A model generated the notes under the pieces. It made no database searches. It saw only the letters and a list, made by a program, of their open reading frames with translations, and had not been told where the DNA came from. This document shows, piece by piece, positions 43,322 through 52,984 of a stretch of 64,000 nucleotides of DNA. This DNA is from Peristeroidobacter agariperforans (lineage in GTDB: Bacteria > Pseudomonadota > Gammaproteobacteria > Steroidobacterales > Steroidobacteraceae): NCBI RefSeq assembly GCF_004138335.1, contig NZ_RYFW01000002.1, forward strand, positions 1,717,501-1,781,500, read 5' to 3'. The first letter of the stretch is position 1. Each line of letters starts with the position of its first letter. A program made the position numbers and the translations under genes.

Positions 43322-45818
43322 AGCGTAGCCACCGACCTGCCGCAAGCACCAACACGACGGTGGCGATGGCCACCGTCACGATCCATTCCCACTCCGGCGG
43401 CGTGAATCGAAAGACCGCCGCGGCCCCCGGCATGTAGACGACGAGCGCGAGCGCGACGCATGCGACTGCCGCCATGACCCAGAACAGGTTGTTGTGGCGT
43501 CTTGCAATCGTACGCACGTCGCCGCTGCGGGAGCGGCTCACAAAAATCAGCGCCACATTGGCAAACACCAGGCTGACGAACGCGAGGGCCCGCGCGCTCG
43601 GGTCATCGAGCCACTGCAGGGCGATGCCGTACACGCTAACGGCCCAGACCATCACGCACGCGCCCAGGCCGATGCTTCGCTTCAGCATGTCGTAGGAAAA
43701 CAGCGGCTCGTCGCGCGGGCGGGGTGGACGCCGCATGACATCGTCGGCTTCCGGGTCGGCTTCGAATACGAAGGCGCAGGCCGGATCGATGACGAACTCC
43801 AGGAACAGCACGTGCACCGGAAATAACAACAGCGGCCAGCCGAACAGCACCGGCAGCAGGCCCATACCCGCAATGGGAATGTGCACCGAGACGATGTAAC
43901 TCATCGCATGGCGGATGTTCGTATAGATGCGGCGGCCCAGGCGCACGGCGGCGACCAGCGATTTGAAATCGTCATTGACCAGCACGAGCGAGGCCGCCTC
44001 ACGGGCTACATCCGTGCCGCGACCGCCCATCGCGACGCCGACGTGGGCGGCCTTCAGTGCCGGCGCATCGTTCACACCGTCGCCGGTCATCACCACTTCG
44101 TTGCGGTCGGCTTTGAAGGCCTGCACCAGTCGGAGTTTGTGCTCGGGCTTGGAGCGCGCATAAATGTTCACTTTGCGAGCGCGCTCGCGCAACGTTTCAT
44201 CGTCCATGGCGGCGACTTCGGCGCCCGTCAGCACACCGGCGTCGACATCGAAGCCTGCCTGGGTGGCGATCGCGACCGCCGTGCCCGGATGATCGCCCGT
44301 AATCATTACGACGCGGATGCCCGCTTGCTTGCACTCGGCAAGCGCGGACGGCACATCCGTGCGCAGAGGATCGGCGAGGCAAACGAAACCCAGGAAGTGC
44401 AGCTCGAAGCTTCTCGGCGTCTCGGGGAATGAGTCGTTGGAAGTTGTTCCTTGGGCAACGCCGAGGATGCGCAGCCCTCGTTGTGCATTGGCATTGACGC
44501 GCTTCATGAGCTCGGAGCGCTGAGAAGATTCCAGACGACACAGCTCCATCACCGTTTCCGGCGCGCCCTTGACGGCGATGAACGCTTGATCAGCGCCTGG
44601 GGCGCACCAGACGTGAGTGACCGCGAGCAACTCGGGAGTGAGATCGTACTCGCGGATCAGTTCCATGGCGCGGAGTTGTTCCACCGCCGTCGATGCGAAG
44701 GCTTGCGCGGCCGTGTGAATGGCTCGTTCCATCGGATCGAAAGGCGAGCGCTCGCTGGCGGCGAGGGCGATTCCCAGCACCTGCTGCGCGGCGTCTGTGA
44801 GAGCGGCGCCAGCCGACAACTCAGCGCGATCGGTGGGGGTTTCGATCGCCATCACTTGCATCCGGTTTTCGGTGAGGGTGCCGGTCTTGTCGACGGCGAG
44901 AATCGTGGCCGCACCGATGGATTCGAGCGCCGGCATGCGGCGGGTCAGCACCCCGACCCGTGAGATGCGCCAGGCGCCCATCGCCAGGAACACGGTGAGC
45001 ACGAGCGGAAACTCTTCGGGCAGCACGCTCATCGCGACGGTGATGCCCGCGAGCACTCCGCCCAGCCAGTCGCTGCGGGTGAGGGCGTAGATCACTGCGA
45101 TCGCAGCACACAGCATCAGCGCCGCAGTGGCGATCCATCGCACGAGTCGATGCACTTCGCCAAACAGCGCGGTCGTCTCGGGCTGCAAGGTCTTCAGTAC
45201 GCCACCGATCTTTCCTATCTCGGAGCGAGCGCCGGTCGCCGTGACGCGAGCCGTGCCAAAGCCCTGAACGACCAGACTGCCGGAGTACACGTGGCCATGA
45301 TCGACGGTGTCAGATGTGGTTTTCTCGACCGGCAGCGATTCGCCCGTGAGGATGGATTCGTCGACGCTGAGCGCAGTGGCTTCGAGAATCACACCGTCGG
45401 CGGGGACGCGATCGCCTTCACGCAACAACACGAGATCCCCGGCGACGACGTCGCGGCCGGCGATGCGTTGCTCGACGCCATCTCGAATGACCAGCGCGCG
45501 GGGACTCGATAGATCGCGAAGTTTGGATAGGGCGCGCTCGGTGCGGCGCTCCTGCAGGACGGTGATGCCGACGACCACGACGATCGATGCCGCAAGAATG
45601 ATGGCCTCGCGAACATCGCCCAGCACGATGTAGACCGAGGCGGCTGCGATCAGCAGCAGAAACATCGGCTCGGTGAGCACCTCGCGCACGATGCCGCCCA
45701 GGCTGCGCGGACCTTGGCCGGGCAACTCATTCGGACCGTCCGCACTCAACCGTCGTGCCGCCTCGGCGCTGCTCAACGAGTCGAGGGCGCGTGGGCCGGC
45801 GTCAGTGGTGTCATTCAT
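43281..45818 (-). CDS. P-type cation-transporting ATPase
   Basis: This 845-aa P-type ATPase has the N-terminal cation ATPase domain (LSSAEAARRLSADGPNELP), the actuator TGES motif (SILTGESLPVEK), the ion-site helix AMSVLPEEFPLVLTVFLAMG, the phosphorylation site DKTGTLTEN at about 310, and the hinge MTGDGVNDAPALKAAHVGVAMG. About ten membrane helices are predicted. The PEEFP in place of the PEGLP of Ca2+ pumps marks a P2-like bacterial subgroup whose ion (Ca2+, Mg2+ or other) is uncertain. It appears monocistronic and is convergent with the nucleotidyltransferase. Confidence 0.92.
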   Translation of the reverse strand: MNDTTDAGPRALDSLSSAEAARRLSADGPNELPGQGPRSLGGIVREVLTEPMFLLLIAAASVYIVLGDVREAIILAASIVVVVGITVLQERRTERALSKLRDLSSPRALVIRDGVEQRIAGRDVVAGDLVLLREGDRVPADGVILEATALSVDESILTGESLPVEKTTSDTVDHGHVYSGSLVVQGFGTARVTATGARSEIGKIGGVLKTLQPETTALFGEVHRLVRWIATAALMLCAAIAVIYALTRSDWLGGVLAGITVAMSVLPEEFPLVLTVFLAMGAWRISRVGVLTRRMPALESIGAATILAVDKTGTLTENRMQVMAIETPTDRAELSAGAALTDAAQQVLGIALAASERSPFDPMERAIHTAAQAFASTAVEQLRAMELIREYDLTPELLAVTHVWCAPGADQAFIAVKGAPETVMELCRLESSQRSELMKRVNANAQRGLRILGVAQGTTSNDSFPETPRSFELHFLGFVCLADPLRTDVPSALAECKQAGIRVVMITGDHPGTAVAIATQAGFDVDAGVLTGAEVAAMDDETLRERARKVNIYARSKPEHKLRLVQAFKADRNEVVMTGDGVNDAPALKAAHVGVAMGGRGTDVAREAASLVLVNDDFKSLVAAVRLGRRIYTNIRHAMSYIVSVHIPIAGMGLLPVLFGWPLLLFPVHVLFLEFVIDPACAFVFEADPEADDVMRRPPRPRDEPLFSYDMLKRSIGLGACVMVWAVSVYGIALQWLDDPSARALAFVSLVFANVALIFVSRSRSGDVRTIARRHNNLFWVMAAVACVALALVVYMPGAAAVFRFTPPEWEWIVTVAIATVVLVLAAGRWLRFSPKRTRRPAGAE

Positions 45819-45981
45819 TTACACCCCGCTTGGGACGCGACCACAAGTTACTTTACCGCCGAGCCGGGTCACTCGGTGGGATCACGTAACGGTTACGGCG
45901 TTTCGCGCATGGTGGGTGAGGCGCGAGCGCTTGACACTGTACTGGTCCTACGGCTGCAACGATTGAAGGAGCGCAGCTTCC

Positions 45982-46701
45982 GTGGCCACCCACTCCCGCA
46001 TGCCCGTTCTACGACTTGTGGTCGCTTCGGCCTTGATAGCTGTGCTGGCCGGCGGCACGGCCGTCGCGTCGCCGGAGAGCGTCGATGAGAAGGTTCGCAA
46101 TGCCTTGCAGCTCGATCAGAACACGGAGCGCGGCGCGACGTTGTATGCGAAACACTGCGCCGAGTGTCACGGACCGCGAGCGCTCGGCAGCGCCAGCCGG
46201 GTGATACCAGCGCTGGCGGGCCAGCGCCGTGCGTATCTGGTCAAGCAACTCACGGATTTCAGCGAATTGGAGCGTGCAAGTCGGGAGATGCACTCCGTTG
46301 TAGCCAAACCAGAGCTCGGGAATGAGCAGGCGTGGGCAGATCTAGCGGGATTTCTAAACTCCCTGCCGCGCGCCAGCTTTCCTCAGACCGGTGACGGTCG
46401 GGACCTGGAGCTGGGCGAGGCCATCTTTCAGGAGCAATGCGCCTCGTGTCACCAGGACGATGGTCGTGGCGACGATGACGGTTTCATTCCGTCGGTGCGC
46501 GACCAGCACTACTCCTACCTGGTGCGCCAGATGCGCACGATCGCTTCATGGCATCGGCTGAACGTCGATGCCGATCTGGTGCGGTATCTCGACAGCCTGG
46601 ATACCGACGAGGCGACCGCGGTGGCCGACTATCTGTCGAGAATGCGCGGCCCGATCCAGGATCACGATCGCATGAACAGCGACGGTACGACCAACAACTG
46701 A
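45982..46701 (+). CDS. Dihaem cytochrome c, c4-like
   Basis: This 239-aa protein has an N-terminal signal peptide (ending GTAVA) and two cytochrome c domains with CAECHG at about 57-61 and CASCHQ at about 153-157. Each is followed by a Met-containing loop (SREMHSVV; VRQMRTI) that could supply the axial ligand. Two fused domains of about 90 residues are the cytochrome c4 layout, which links the bc1 complex or dehydrogenases to terminal oxidases. GTG at 45982 or ATG at 46000 may be the start; GAAGGAG precedes the GTG. Confidence 0.87.
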   Translation: MATHSRMPVLRLVVASALIAVLAGGTAVASPESVDEKVRNALQLDQNTERGATLYAKHCAECHGPRALGSASRVIPALAGQRRAYLVKQLTDFSELERASREMHSVVAKPELGNEQAWADLAGFLNSLPRASFPQTGDGRDLELGEAIFQEQCASCHQDDGRGDDDGFIPSVRDQHYSYLVRQMRTIASWHRLNVDADLVRYLDSLDTDEATAVADYLSRMRGPIQDHDRMNSDGTTNN

Positions 46702-46882
46702 CTGTCGCCTTCGCGCGGCGATGCCGCTATCATGGCGGCACGGTCTGCAGTTCACCGAGGCGTCGCCGCCCCATCCAGGGGAGCTAAACCTGCCCAATTT
46801 CCAATAGACACGCACTTATCCCGTGCCGTTGTCGAAAGCCGGCGACCATCGACGTTAGAGAACGGCGCGAAAAGGATGAGTC

Positions 46883-47419
46883 ATGTCCAGAGTCGCCTTG
46901 GCCTTACAGATCCCCGACCTGTCGGGGTTCGCTAAATCCGTCCGTGAACAGCTCGGCAAGCTCCCCGAGCCGCCCAGTCATGTTGAAATGCTCAACCTGC
47001 TGTGCCGTTCGGCCGGCTTCAGGAACTATCAGCATTGCAAGGGTGTGATGGAGGCCCAGCAACGCCTGCACCTGCCAGCTGCGGCGGCGGCGCCGGTCGA
47101 TTATTCGCTGGTGGAAAGAGCTGCGCGGCTGTTCGATGAGCACGGCCGGCTTGTGCGTTGGCCGACGGCGTCCGCGCTTCAGGATCTTTGTTTGTGGGTG
47201 CTGTGGTCGCGGCTTGCGAGCCGCAAGACCTTTACCGAGAAACAGATCAGCGAGCTGATCAAGGGCTGGCACGTGTTCGGCGATCACGCGCTGTTGCGAC
47301 GTGCGCTGATCGGCTGGCGTCTGGTTCAGCGCACGCAGGATGGCAGCGAGTATCGCCGCATCGAGCAGAAGCCGCCGGCGGAGCTGCGACCGCTGATTGC
47401 TCGCTTGCCGGCGAGCTAG
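46883..47419 (+). CDS. DUF2087-domain protein
   Basis: This 178-aa protein has a C-terminal DUF2087-like region at about 110-165 (WPTASALQDLCLWVLWSRL, then TFTEKQISELIKGWHVFGDHALLRRALIG and YRRIE). In other proteins this domain often accompanies ArsR-like regulators or acetyltransferases. The N-terminal part (MLNLLCRSAGFRNYQHCKG) resembles a short helical segment found in small bacterial proteins. A winged-helix nucleic-acid-binding role is possible, but nothing is established. It is an isolated gene. Confidence 0.75.
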   Translation: MSRVALALQIPDLSGFAKSVREQLGKLPEPPSHVEMLNLLCRSAGFRNYQHCKGVMEAQQRLHLPAAAAAPVDYSLVERAARLFDEHGRLVRWPTASALQDLCLWVLWSRLASRKTFTEKQISELIKGWHVFGDHALLRRALIGWRLVQRTQDGSEYRRIEQKPPAELRPLIARLPAS

Positions 47420-48051
47420 GCCGGCTGCGGTTCGGGCCGCGAGAGGTACATGAGATGGGCGGTGCCGAGTGCCGGCAACGCGCCGATGAGCACGATGAAG
47501 CTCAACGTCGCGGCGTAAGCGCCGGGGCCAGAGAACATTCGCAGGAGGATGGATGCCCCGATGTACAGCATCACGCCCGCAATCATCGCGATGCCCAGCG
47601 CGCGGCTTCGCAGGCCCGCGCCTGTGACAGCCGCGCGTGACGCTAGAAACAATCCGATCGGCCCGACCAACCCGATGACGGCGGCGCCGATCATCATGCC
47701 GAGCACGGTGCGAGCAAGCGGCGTCGCCGAGAAATGTTGCTGTATGACGCTTTGATTCAATCCCAATACACCCGAGGGGCCAAACACCGCGTCCCACCAA
47801 CCCAGCGTGATAGGCGCGAAACAAACCAGCAGTTCCAGGAGCAGCAACCCGCGGGGGATCTGAAAATTGCCGATACGCATGACCTGAAATCTCCTTTTCA
47901 GCGCAGCTAACAAACAACCCAGCGACCACATCAGCCGTTCGTCGGCGGGCACATGATCCAGTTCCGCTTGCATGGCTTGCAGCCACTCGTTGCCGTGCTT
48001 GCCGAGCAATGCGGCTGCTAAACGCATGGACAATGAAACGAGATCGTTCAT
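47416..48051 (-). CDS. Membrane protein partner of PadR regulator
   Basis: This 211-aa protein has an amphipathic N-terminal region (LGKHGNEWLQAMQAELDHVPADERLMWSLGCLLAALKRR), then four predicted membrane helices. The W..AM..EL..I motif is shared with membrane proteins encoded next to PadR regulators and macrolide-exporter-like permeases, often believed to be envelope-stress modules. Its ATG overlaps the stop of the PadR gene (ATGA), so the two are co-translated. Its 3' end meets the DUF2087 gene tail-to-tail with 4 bp overlap. Function unknown. Confidence 0.8.
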   Translation of the reverse strand: MNDLVSLSMRLAAALLGKHGNEWLQAMQAELDHVPADERLMWSLGCLLAALKRRFQVMRIGNFQIPRGLLLLELLVCFAPITLGWWDAVFGPSGVLGLNQSVIQQHFSATPLARTVLGMMIGAAVIGLVGPIGLFLASRAAVTGAGLRSRALGIAMIAGVMLYIGASILLRMFSGPGAYAATLSFIVLIGALPALGTAHLMYLSRPEPQPA

Positions 48052-48359
48052 GCGTGGCGCGGGCGTCCCAAGGCGACCCTGGTCGATTCGCACAGCTCGA
48101 TTTGTTCCTTGGCGTGCGCGAGGCCTTTGGCGGTCAAACGATAGATGTGACGCGGCAGTCGCCCACCGTCTTCCGGCGGAACCCATTTATGTTCGAGCAA
48201 GCCTCGCTCGGAGAGTCGCATCAAGATGGGGTAGAGCGTGCCGGACATGAGCTCCGTCGCCTTTGAAAGCTCATAGCCGTGCCGCCAGGTGCGCGGCTCT
48301 TCGAGGAGACAGCGCAAAAGATCGAGCGTTTGACCGGAGGCGCGGCGGGTGCGTGGCAT
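48048..48359 (-). CDS. PadR-family transcriptional regulator
   Basis: This 103-aa winged-helix protein is typical of short PadR regulators: LDLLRCLLEEPRTWRHGYELSKAT, MSGTLYPILMRLSERGLLEHKW and YRLTAKGLAHAKE. PadR proteins repress their own operon and respond to small molecules such as phenolic acids, or to stress. It is co-translated with the membrane protein downstream and divergent from the TraB-like gene. Confidence 0.9.
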   Translation of the reverse strand: MPRTRRASGQTLDLLRCLLEEPRTWRHGYELSKATELMSGTLYPILMRLSERGLLEHKWVPPEDGGRLPRHIYRLTAKGLAHAKEQIELCESTRVALGRPRHA

Positions 48360-48462
48360 GGCGATAAGTCTACATATGTGGAGTTAGAGGTCAAGCCGCG
48401 GAAGTGTGGCGCGAATCACAGGTCGTCTATCATCCACGCAAGGACGGTTGGATGGTTTCTGA

Positions 48463-49440
48463 ATGCGCATCAAGAGAAGGACCGTGAGCGTTTATTCGAT
48501 CGTGCTCGCCTGGCTGCTGCAGGCGGCGCTGTTCGATGCACATGCATCTGGCACGGACGACTCGAGCACGCCCGTGGGCGTGCCGGAAGAAGTGCTGGTG
48601 CTGGGCGAGCAGCCCGGGCCGGGGCTTTGGAAAGTTTCGAAGGGCTCGCATACGTTATGGATTCTAGGAACATATGTGCCGACGCCTCGGGGCATGGTGT
48701 GGCGTTCGAAGCAGGTGGAAGCGGTGATCGCGGCGTCGGACGAAGTGCTCGGCCCGTATTCAGCGTCCTTGCGAGTGAAGGGCGCGAAGCCTTATCAGTC
48801 GCAGCGAGGCAAGCTGAAAGACGTTCTGCCGCGCAAAGTGCATGCGCGGTGGCGGTCGCTGCGAGACAAATACATCGGCGATGATCCGGAAACGGAGAAG
48901 CTGTTGCCCACCGCGGCGGCTTTGCTGTTGAGGTCACGAGCGTTCGAGCGTATCGGCCTCAGCTACGCCGACGACGTGTGGCGCCGGATTTATGAAGTCG
49001 CGGGCGCGCACGCCGTTGCGATTCGGGCCCTGCAATATGAGATGGGGCCGGTGACGCCGGACAAGAACAGCTCGCGGCGCTCGCGCGAGAACAGCATCAA
49101 ATATCTGGTCGAAACGATGGATCGGCTCGAAACCGACATGACTCAGGCGCGTGCGCGCGCGAATGCCTGGGCGACAGGCGACATGGCAGTGCTGGAGACA
49201 TTGATCGAAGCCGATGCATCGTATGCTCAGTCGCTGGCCTACAGCTGGCCGTTCCTCGGTCAGGAGCAGGCGACCCAACTACAGCTGGAAGCTGAAAACA
49301 AACTGCTCAGCGCGCTCGAACGAGCGTTGAATCGCAATGAAACGACGCTGGTGGTGCTGCCGATCCACATCGTCTCGCGAGGCAAGGGCGTGGTAGCCAG
49401 CTTGCGGGCTGCCGGATATGGAGTCGAAGATCCGCGCTGA
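48463..49440 (+). CDS. TraB/GumN-family protein
   Basis: This 325-aa protein has a signal peptide (to about 28) and the TraB/GumN opening WKVSKGSHTLWILGTYVPTP. The family usually has a GT.H motif here; His is replaced by Tyr-Val, so the putative metalloprotease site looks altered. Other family marks are ALQYEMGPVTP in the middle and TTLVVLPIHIVSRGKGVVASL near the end. The role of bacterial TraB-family proteins is unsettled; a Tiki-like protease activity has been proposed. Stand-alone gene. Confidence 0.82.
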   Translation: MRIKRRTVSVYSIVLAWLLQAALFDAHASGTDDSSTPVGVPEEVLVLGEQPGPGLWKVSKGSHTLWILGTYVPTPRGMVWRSKQVEAVIAASDEVLGPYSASLRVKGAKPYQSQRGKLKDVLPRKVHARWRSLRDKYIGDDPETEKLLPTAAALLLRSRAFERIGLSYADDVWRRIYEVAGAHAVAIRALQYEMGPVTPDKNSSRRSRENSIKYLVETMDRLETDMTQARARANAWATGDMAVLETLIEADASYAQSLAYSWPFLGQEQATQLQLEAENKLLSALERALNRNETTLVVLPIHIVSRGKGVVASLRAAGYGVEDPR

Positions 49441-49549
49441 GCGCCGGACGCGCATTCCATGGGAGCCGGAGGCTCCGGGCCCAGCTCTTGCACCGTGCCA
49501 GATTTGCCGGCACGATCGCGCGGTGAGCGCAGTCGCAGTCAATCAGAAT

Positions 49550-50140
49550 ATGAGAGCCAGTACGCTGACCCTCGGTGAGTTGCTTTATGCCGACCCGGCG
49601 ATCGCCTGTGTCTCCGAGAAGGAATGGTTCGGGCTCGTGCGCGCGATCGCGGCAGGTAATGAGGGGGCGCTGCGCACGTTGCTCGATAAGTCGTATGCGG
49701 TGATGTTTACGTTCCTCATGCGGCTGACGGGCGACCGGCGTACCAGCGAGGAAGTGATTCTCGAAGTATTTCAGAACGTTTGGTGCGAAGCTCCAGTGTT
49801 TGATGGCGCCGAGGGGCCGGTGCTCGGATGGATCATGAGGCAGGCCCGCGCTCGGGCTCTCGCCCGGCCTACCGACGCCCCGTCGATTCAAGGCGGCGTC
49901 GAATCCGACTTGGCCGCGTCGCACGAACCGTCGCTCGATGCTTCGGACCTGGTGGCCATGGCGTTGACGCGCCTCAATGAATCGGAACGCGCGGCCATCG
50001 AGGCTGCTCTATTGAACGGGCTCTCCTACGAGCAGGTGGCCCTGCAGTCTGGACAGAGTGTCGGCAGCGTCAAGAAGCAGATCCGCTCGGGACTCTCGAA
50101 GCTGCAGCAGTCGCTGCGAGCGCGAGGTGACCAGGCATGA
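49550..50140 (+). CDS. ECF sigma factor (RpoE/SigK-like)
   Basis: This sigma factor of about 196 aa has region 2 (TLLDKSYAVMFTFLMRLTGDRRTSEEVILEVFQNVW) and region 4 (LNESERAAIEAALLNGLSYEQVALQSGQSVGSVKKQIRSGLSKL). The GTG at 49523 is an alternative start nine codons upstream. The stop overlaps the ATG of a ChrR-like zinc anti-sigma gene, so it belongs to the group of ECF factors controlled by ZAS-cupin proteins that respond to singlet oxygen or other oxidants. It is unrelated to the FecI-like sigma factors of this window. Confidence 0.87.
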   Translation: MRASTLTLGELLYADPAIACVSEKEWFGLVRAIAAGNEGALRTLLDKSYAVMFTFLMRLTGDRRTSEEVILEVFQNVWCEAPVFDGAEGPVLGWIMRQARARALARPTDAPSIQGGVESDLAASHEPSLDASDLVAMALTRLNESERAAIEAALLNGLSYEQVALQSGQSVGSVKKQIRSGLSKLQQSLRARGDQA

Positions 50141-50736
50141 GCTCGTTCGACGAAAAGGTCCGTTGCGCACGCGCCGAACTCGTAGCGCCGTATGCACTCT
50201 CGACATTGGATCGTGGTGAAGCTCGCGCAATGCAGCTGCATTTGCCTGGATGCGCCGAGTGTCAGCGCGAATTCGAGGCGATCGCGCCGGTGACGGACGC
50301 GTTGAGAGCCTGGCGCACTCAAAGCTTGCCGACCCCGGTGGCGCTGTGGGATCGACTGCTGGCGCGCATTGGTAAACAAGATCATCCGGGCAATGTGCTC
50401 TCGACTGCGCCCGTGCCTGCCGCACAAGCGGCCTGGCCAGATCCAGAGTGGAGGAATGTCGCACCCGGCATCGCGTGCAAGCTGTTGTCCAGCGACCCTG
50501 AAGAGGATCGGGTCACGATGCTGGTGCGACTCGAGCCCGACGCTTCTTATCCTCCGCATCAGCACAGCTCGGTCGAGGAGTTGTACCTGTTGGAAGGGGA
50601 GCTGTGGATCGACGACAGGAAGCTCTCTCCCGGCGACTACAGCCGCGCCGAGCGCGGCACGTCGGACCAGCGCGTCTGGAGTCAGACGGGCTGTATGTGC
50701 CTGCTCATCACATCACCGTCGGACCAATTGGCGTAG
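50137..50736 (+). CDS. ChrR-like anti-sigma factor (zinc-binding N-terminus plus cupin)
   Basis: This 199-aa protein has an N-terminal anti-sigma domain with the zinc motif H-x3-C-x2-C (HLPGCAEC at about 36-43). A C-terminal cupin follows (YPPHQHSSVEELYLLEGELWID, about 130-150) with His/Glu metal ligands. This two-domain layout is that of ChrR, which releases its sigma factor on singlet-oxygen or peroxide stress. Translationally coupled to the sigma factor. It is convergent with the hybrid kinase gene downstream. Confidence 0.88.
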   Translation: MSSFDEKVRCARAELVAPYALSTLDRGEARAMQLHLPGCAECQREFEAIAPVTDALRAWRTQSLPTPVALWDRLLARIGKQDHPGNVLSTAPVPAAQAAWPDPEWRNVAPGIACKLLSSDPEEDRVTMLVRLEPDASYPPHQHSSVEELYLLEGELWIDDRKLSPGDYSRAERGTSDQRVWSQTGCMCLLITSPSDQLA

Positions 50737-50750
50737 CCAACGCAGCAGCC

Positions 50751-52337
50751 TCATTTTTCCAGCACTTGAACGATCCGCTCATATAACTGCGCGCGAGTGA
50801 ACGGTTTCGACAGCAGCGGGATCTCCATCAACGAACTCGAGGTCGTGGGCGAGGGCATTTGCGCGTAACCGCTGGTGAACAGAAGCCGTACCTTGGGGTA
50901 TCGGCGCTGCACGGTTGCCGCCAGCTCTCGACCGTTCAAGCCAGGCAAACCGATATCGGTAAACAACAGCTCCACCCGGCGATTGCGATCCAGGATCTTC
51001 AAGGCCTCGGAAGCGTCGACCGCCTCGATCACGTTGAAGCCGAAGTCACGTAACGTGTCGGTCGTAAAGCTCCTCACGGCATCGTTGTCCTCGACCACCA
51101 GAATGGTCTCTCGACGGGCGCACGTTGCCGCTCCACTCGTTGTTTCCGCGCCCTGGTCTTGCGCGGCGACGATCTGTGGCAGGTAGATCTTCACCGTGGT
51201 GCCGTGCCCGGCGCGGCTATAGATCTTTATGTGGCCCCCCGACTGTTTGACGAAGCCGAACACCTGGCTCAATCCCAAACCGGTCCCTTGTCCCATGGGC
51301 TTGGTCGTGAAGAATGGGTCGAAGACGCGCTCGAGCACCTCCTGCGTCATGCCAGTGCCGGTATCGGTGACGCAGATCAGGACGTAGTTGCCCGGGGTCA
51401 GATCCGGTATCAGCCGCGCGTCGTGCTCGGTGAGTCTGGCGGTCGCCGTTTCGATAGTCAGCGTACCGCCGCCCGGCATGGCATCCCGTGCATTGACGAT
51501 CAGATTGAGCAGTGCATTCTCGAGCTGATTCGCATCGACCTCGGCGACGCCCGCGAACTCATCCTCGATGCGGCGGACGTTGATATTCTCCGGCAACGTA
51601 CGGCGGACCATCTCTGTCCAGCGAGCCAGCAAAACATTGATCTCGACTGCTTTGGGTCGCAGCGGCTGGCGGCGTGCAAACGCGAGCAACTGCTGAGTGA
51701 GGCCGGCAGCGCGCTCCGCCGCACGTAACGAGTGATCGACTCGGCGGCGCCAGAGCACCTGTTCCGACGGCAGCTCCTGGGACAGGCTGTCCAGATTACC
51801 CAGTATCACCGTGAGCAGGTTGTTGAAATCGTGCGCGACGCCGCCGGTCAGTTGCCCGATCGCTTCCATCTTTTGCGACTGGTGCAACTGTTCCTGCATC
51901 AAGCGACGTTCGGTCATGTCGCGAGTGATTTTGGCAAATCCGATCAGATCCCCCTCGGGAGAGCGCAGGGCGTCGATCAACACGCTCGCCCAGAATTTGG
52001 TGCCGTCCTTTCTCACGCGCCAGCCTTCGCCCTCGAATTTGCCGGTGCGCTCGGCGGTGCTGAGGGCGCGTTTCGGAACCCCCTCGTGCCGGTCTTCGGG
52101 CGTATAGAACTCGCTGAAATTGCGGCCCATGATCTCCTCGGCCGTGTACCCCTTGATGCGCTGGGCGCCGGGGTTCCAGGAGACGACGTTGCCAGAGCGA
52201 TCGATCATGTAGATGGCGCAGTCGCGAATGCCATCGATCAGCCGGGCGAACTGCCGGGCACTGTCGTCCAGGGCGGCGCCCTCAGCCGGTGCTGGCCCAG
52301 AGGCAGGGGACAGCGGTTCATCTATTCTCTTTCCCAT
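50751..52337 (-). CDS. Hybrid sensor histidine kinase (PAS-HisKA-HATPase-REC)
   Basis: This 528-aa protein has a PAS domain at about 28-140 (IRDCAIYMIDRSGNVVSWNPGAQRIKGYTAEEIMG) and a HisKA helix with the phospho-acceptor in GGVAHDFNNLLTVILGNLD. The ATPase boxes are NLIVNARDAMPGGG (N), DTGTGM (G1) and GQGTGLGLSQV (G2). A C-terminal receiver has the Asp in LLFTDIGLPGLNG. No membrane helices are seen, so it senses in the cytoplasm. It is a relative of the kinase at 60975. No response regulator lies next to it. Confidence 0.92.
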   Translation of the reverse strand: MGKRIDEPLSPASGPAPAEGAALDDSARQFARLIDGIRDCAIYMIDRSGNVVSWNPGAQRIKGYTAEEIMGRNFSEFYTPEDRHEGVPKRALSTAERTGKFEGEGWRVRKDGTKFWASVLIDALRSPEGDLIGFAKITRDMTERRLMQEQLHQSQKMEAIGQLTGGVAHDFNNLLTVILGNLDSLSQELPSEQVLWRRRVDHSLRAAERAAGLTQQLLAFARRQPLRPKAVEINVLLARWTEMVRRTLPENINVRRIEDEFAGVAEVDANQLENALLNLIVNARDAMPGGGTLTIETATARLTEHDARLIPDLTPGNYVLICVTDTGTGMTQEVLERVFDPFFTTKPMGQGTGLGLSQVFGFVKQSGGHIKIYSRAGHGTTVKIYLPQIVAAQDQGAETTSGAATCARRETILVVEDNDAVRSFTTDTLRDFGFNVIEAVDASEALKILDRNRRVELLFTDIGLPGLNGRELAATVQRRYPKVRLLFTSGYAQMPSPTTSSSLMEIPLLSKPFTRAQLYERIVQVLEK

Positions 52338-52484
52338 ATCCAGTAAACGCCCAGCTCGCTCACCAACGCTGTAACAAAATTAAACGGATTGTCTCGCCTG
52401 CAGGTTCCCGGGCAAGCGCAACGGAAGTGCGCGCGCCGCGAGGAACTCCTTGAAAGTCGTTCGCGCCGCTGCGACACTCGCGCC

Positions 52485-52802
52485 ATGAACTCCGCCCTGA
52501 TTTCACGATTGCGTGGAACGCCTGCAACACAACGCCCCCGCGTTGTGTTGCTCGGGTTGGCGGTGTGTTTGTGGTTGTTCGCGTTCGCTACGCACATCCA
52601 CAGCGCCGATGAACTGCCATCGCACGGTCCGTCATCGGCGTGCAGCTTCTGCTTGTCGCTGCCGGTCGGCGCGCCTCCGATCGCGCAGAGCACCGTTTCC
52701 AAGCTCGTTCCGCTCGCGATTGAAGCGGCGGTCGAACGCGATTCGGAATGGGTCGTCCGCGACGTTCCCGCCTTTTATTTCAGCCAGGGCCCTCCGGCCT
52801 AA
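52485..52802 (+). CDS. Small DUF2946-like exported/membrane protein
   Basis: This 105-aa protein has one hydrophobic helix at about 18-38, followed by a CSFCLSLP motif at about 53-60. Short proteins with an N-terminal helix and a C-x2-C near a TonB receptor for copper or zinc are usually labelled DUF2946. The CxxC and His (THIHSADELPSHG) could bind metal. It lies 182 nt upstream of the ZnuD-like receptor in the same direction. Function unknown, probably linked to metal homeostasis. Confidence 0.65.
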   Translation: MNSALISRLRGTPATQRPRVVLLGLAVCLWLFAFATHIHSADELPSHGPSSACSFCLSLPVGAPPIAQSTVSKLVPLAIEAAVERDSEWVVRDVPAFYFSQGPPA

Positions 52803-52984
52803 CACCCGTCAGTCCGTCCTTGTACGTCGACGCGAGGGCCATGCGCTTGCGTCGGCTCACCTGCGCGTGATTCGCGCGCCGGCCGGGTAGATCCATACAT
52901 CTCGACGAGCCCGTTCGTTGCGTGCAGCGAGGCTCGTTGCTGCCCGGTCCCCGAGACTTTCTGGTTCGTATTTCGGAGACCCTC

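Noticed and set aside
46722-46740. Terminator hairpin TGCCGC-N7-GCGGCA after the cytochrome c gene
   Set aside because: The stem is only 6 bp and is not followed by a T run, so it is too weak to list.
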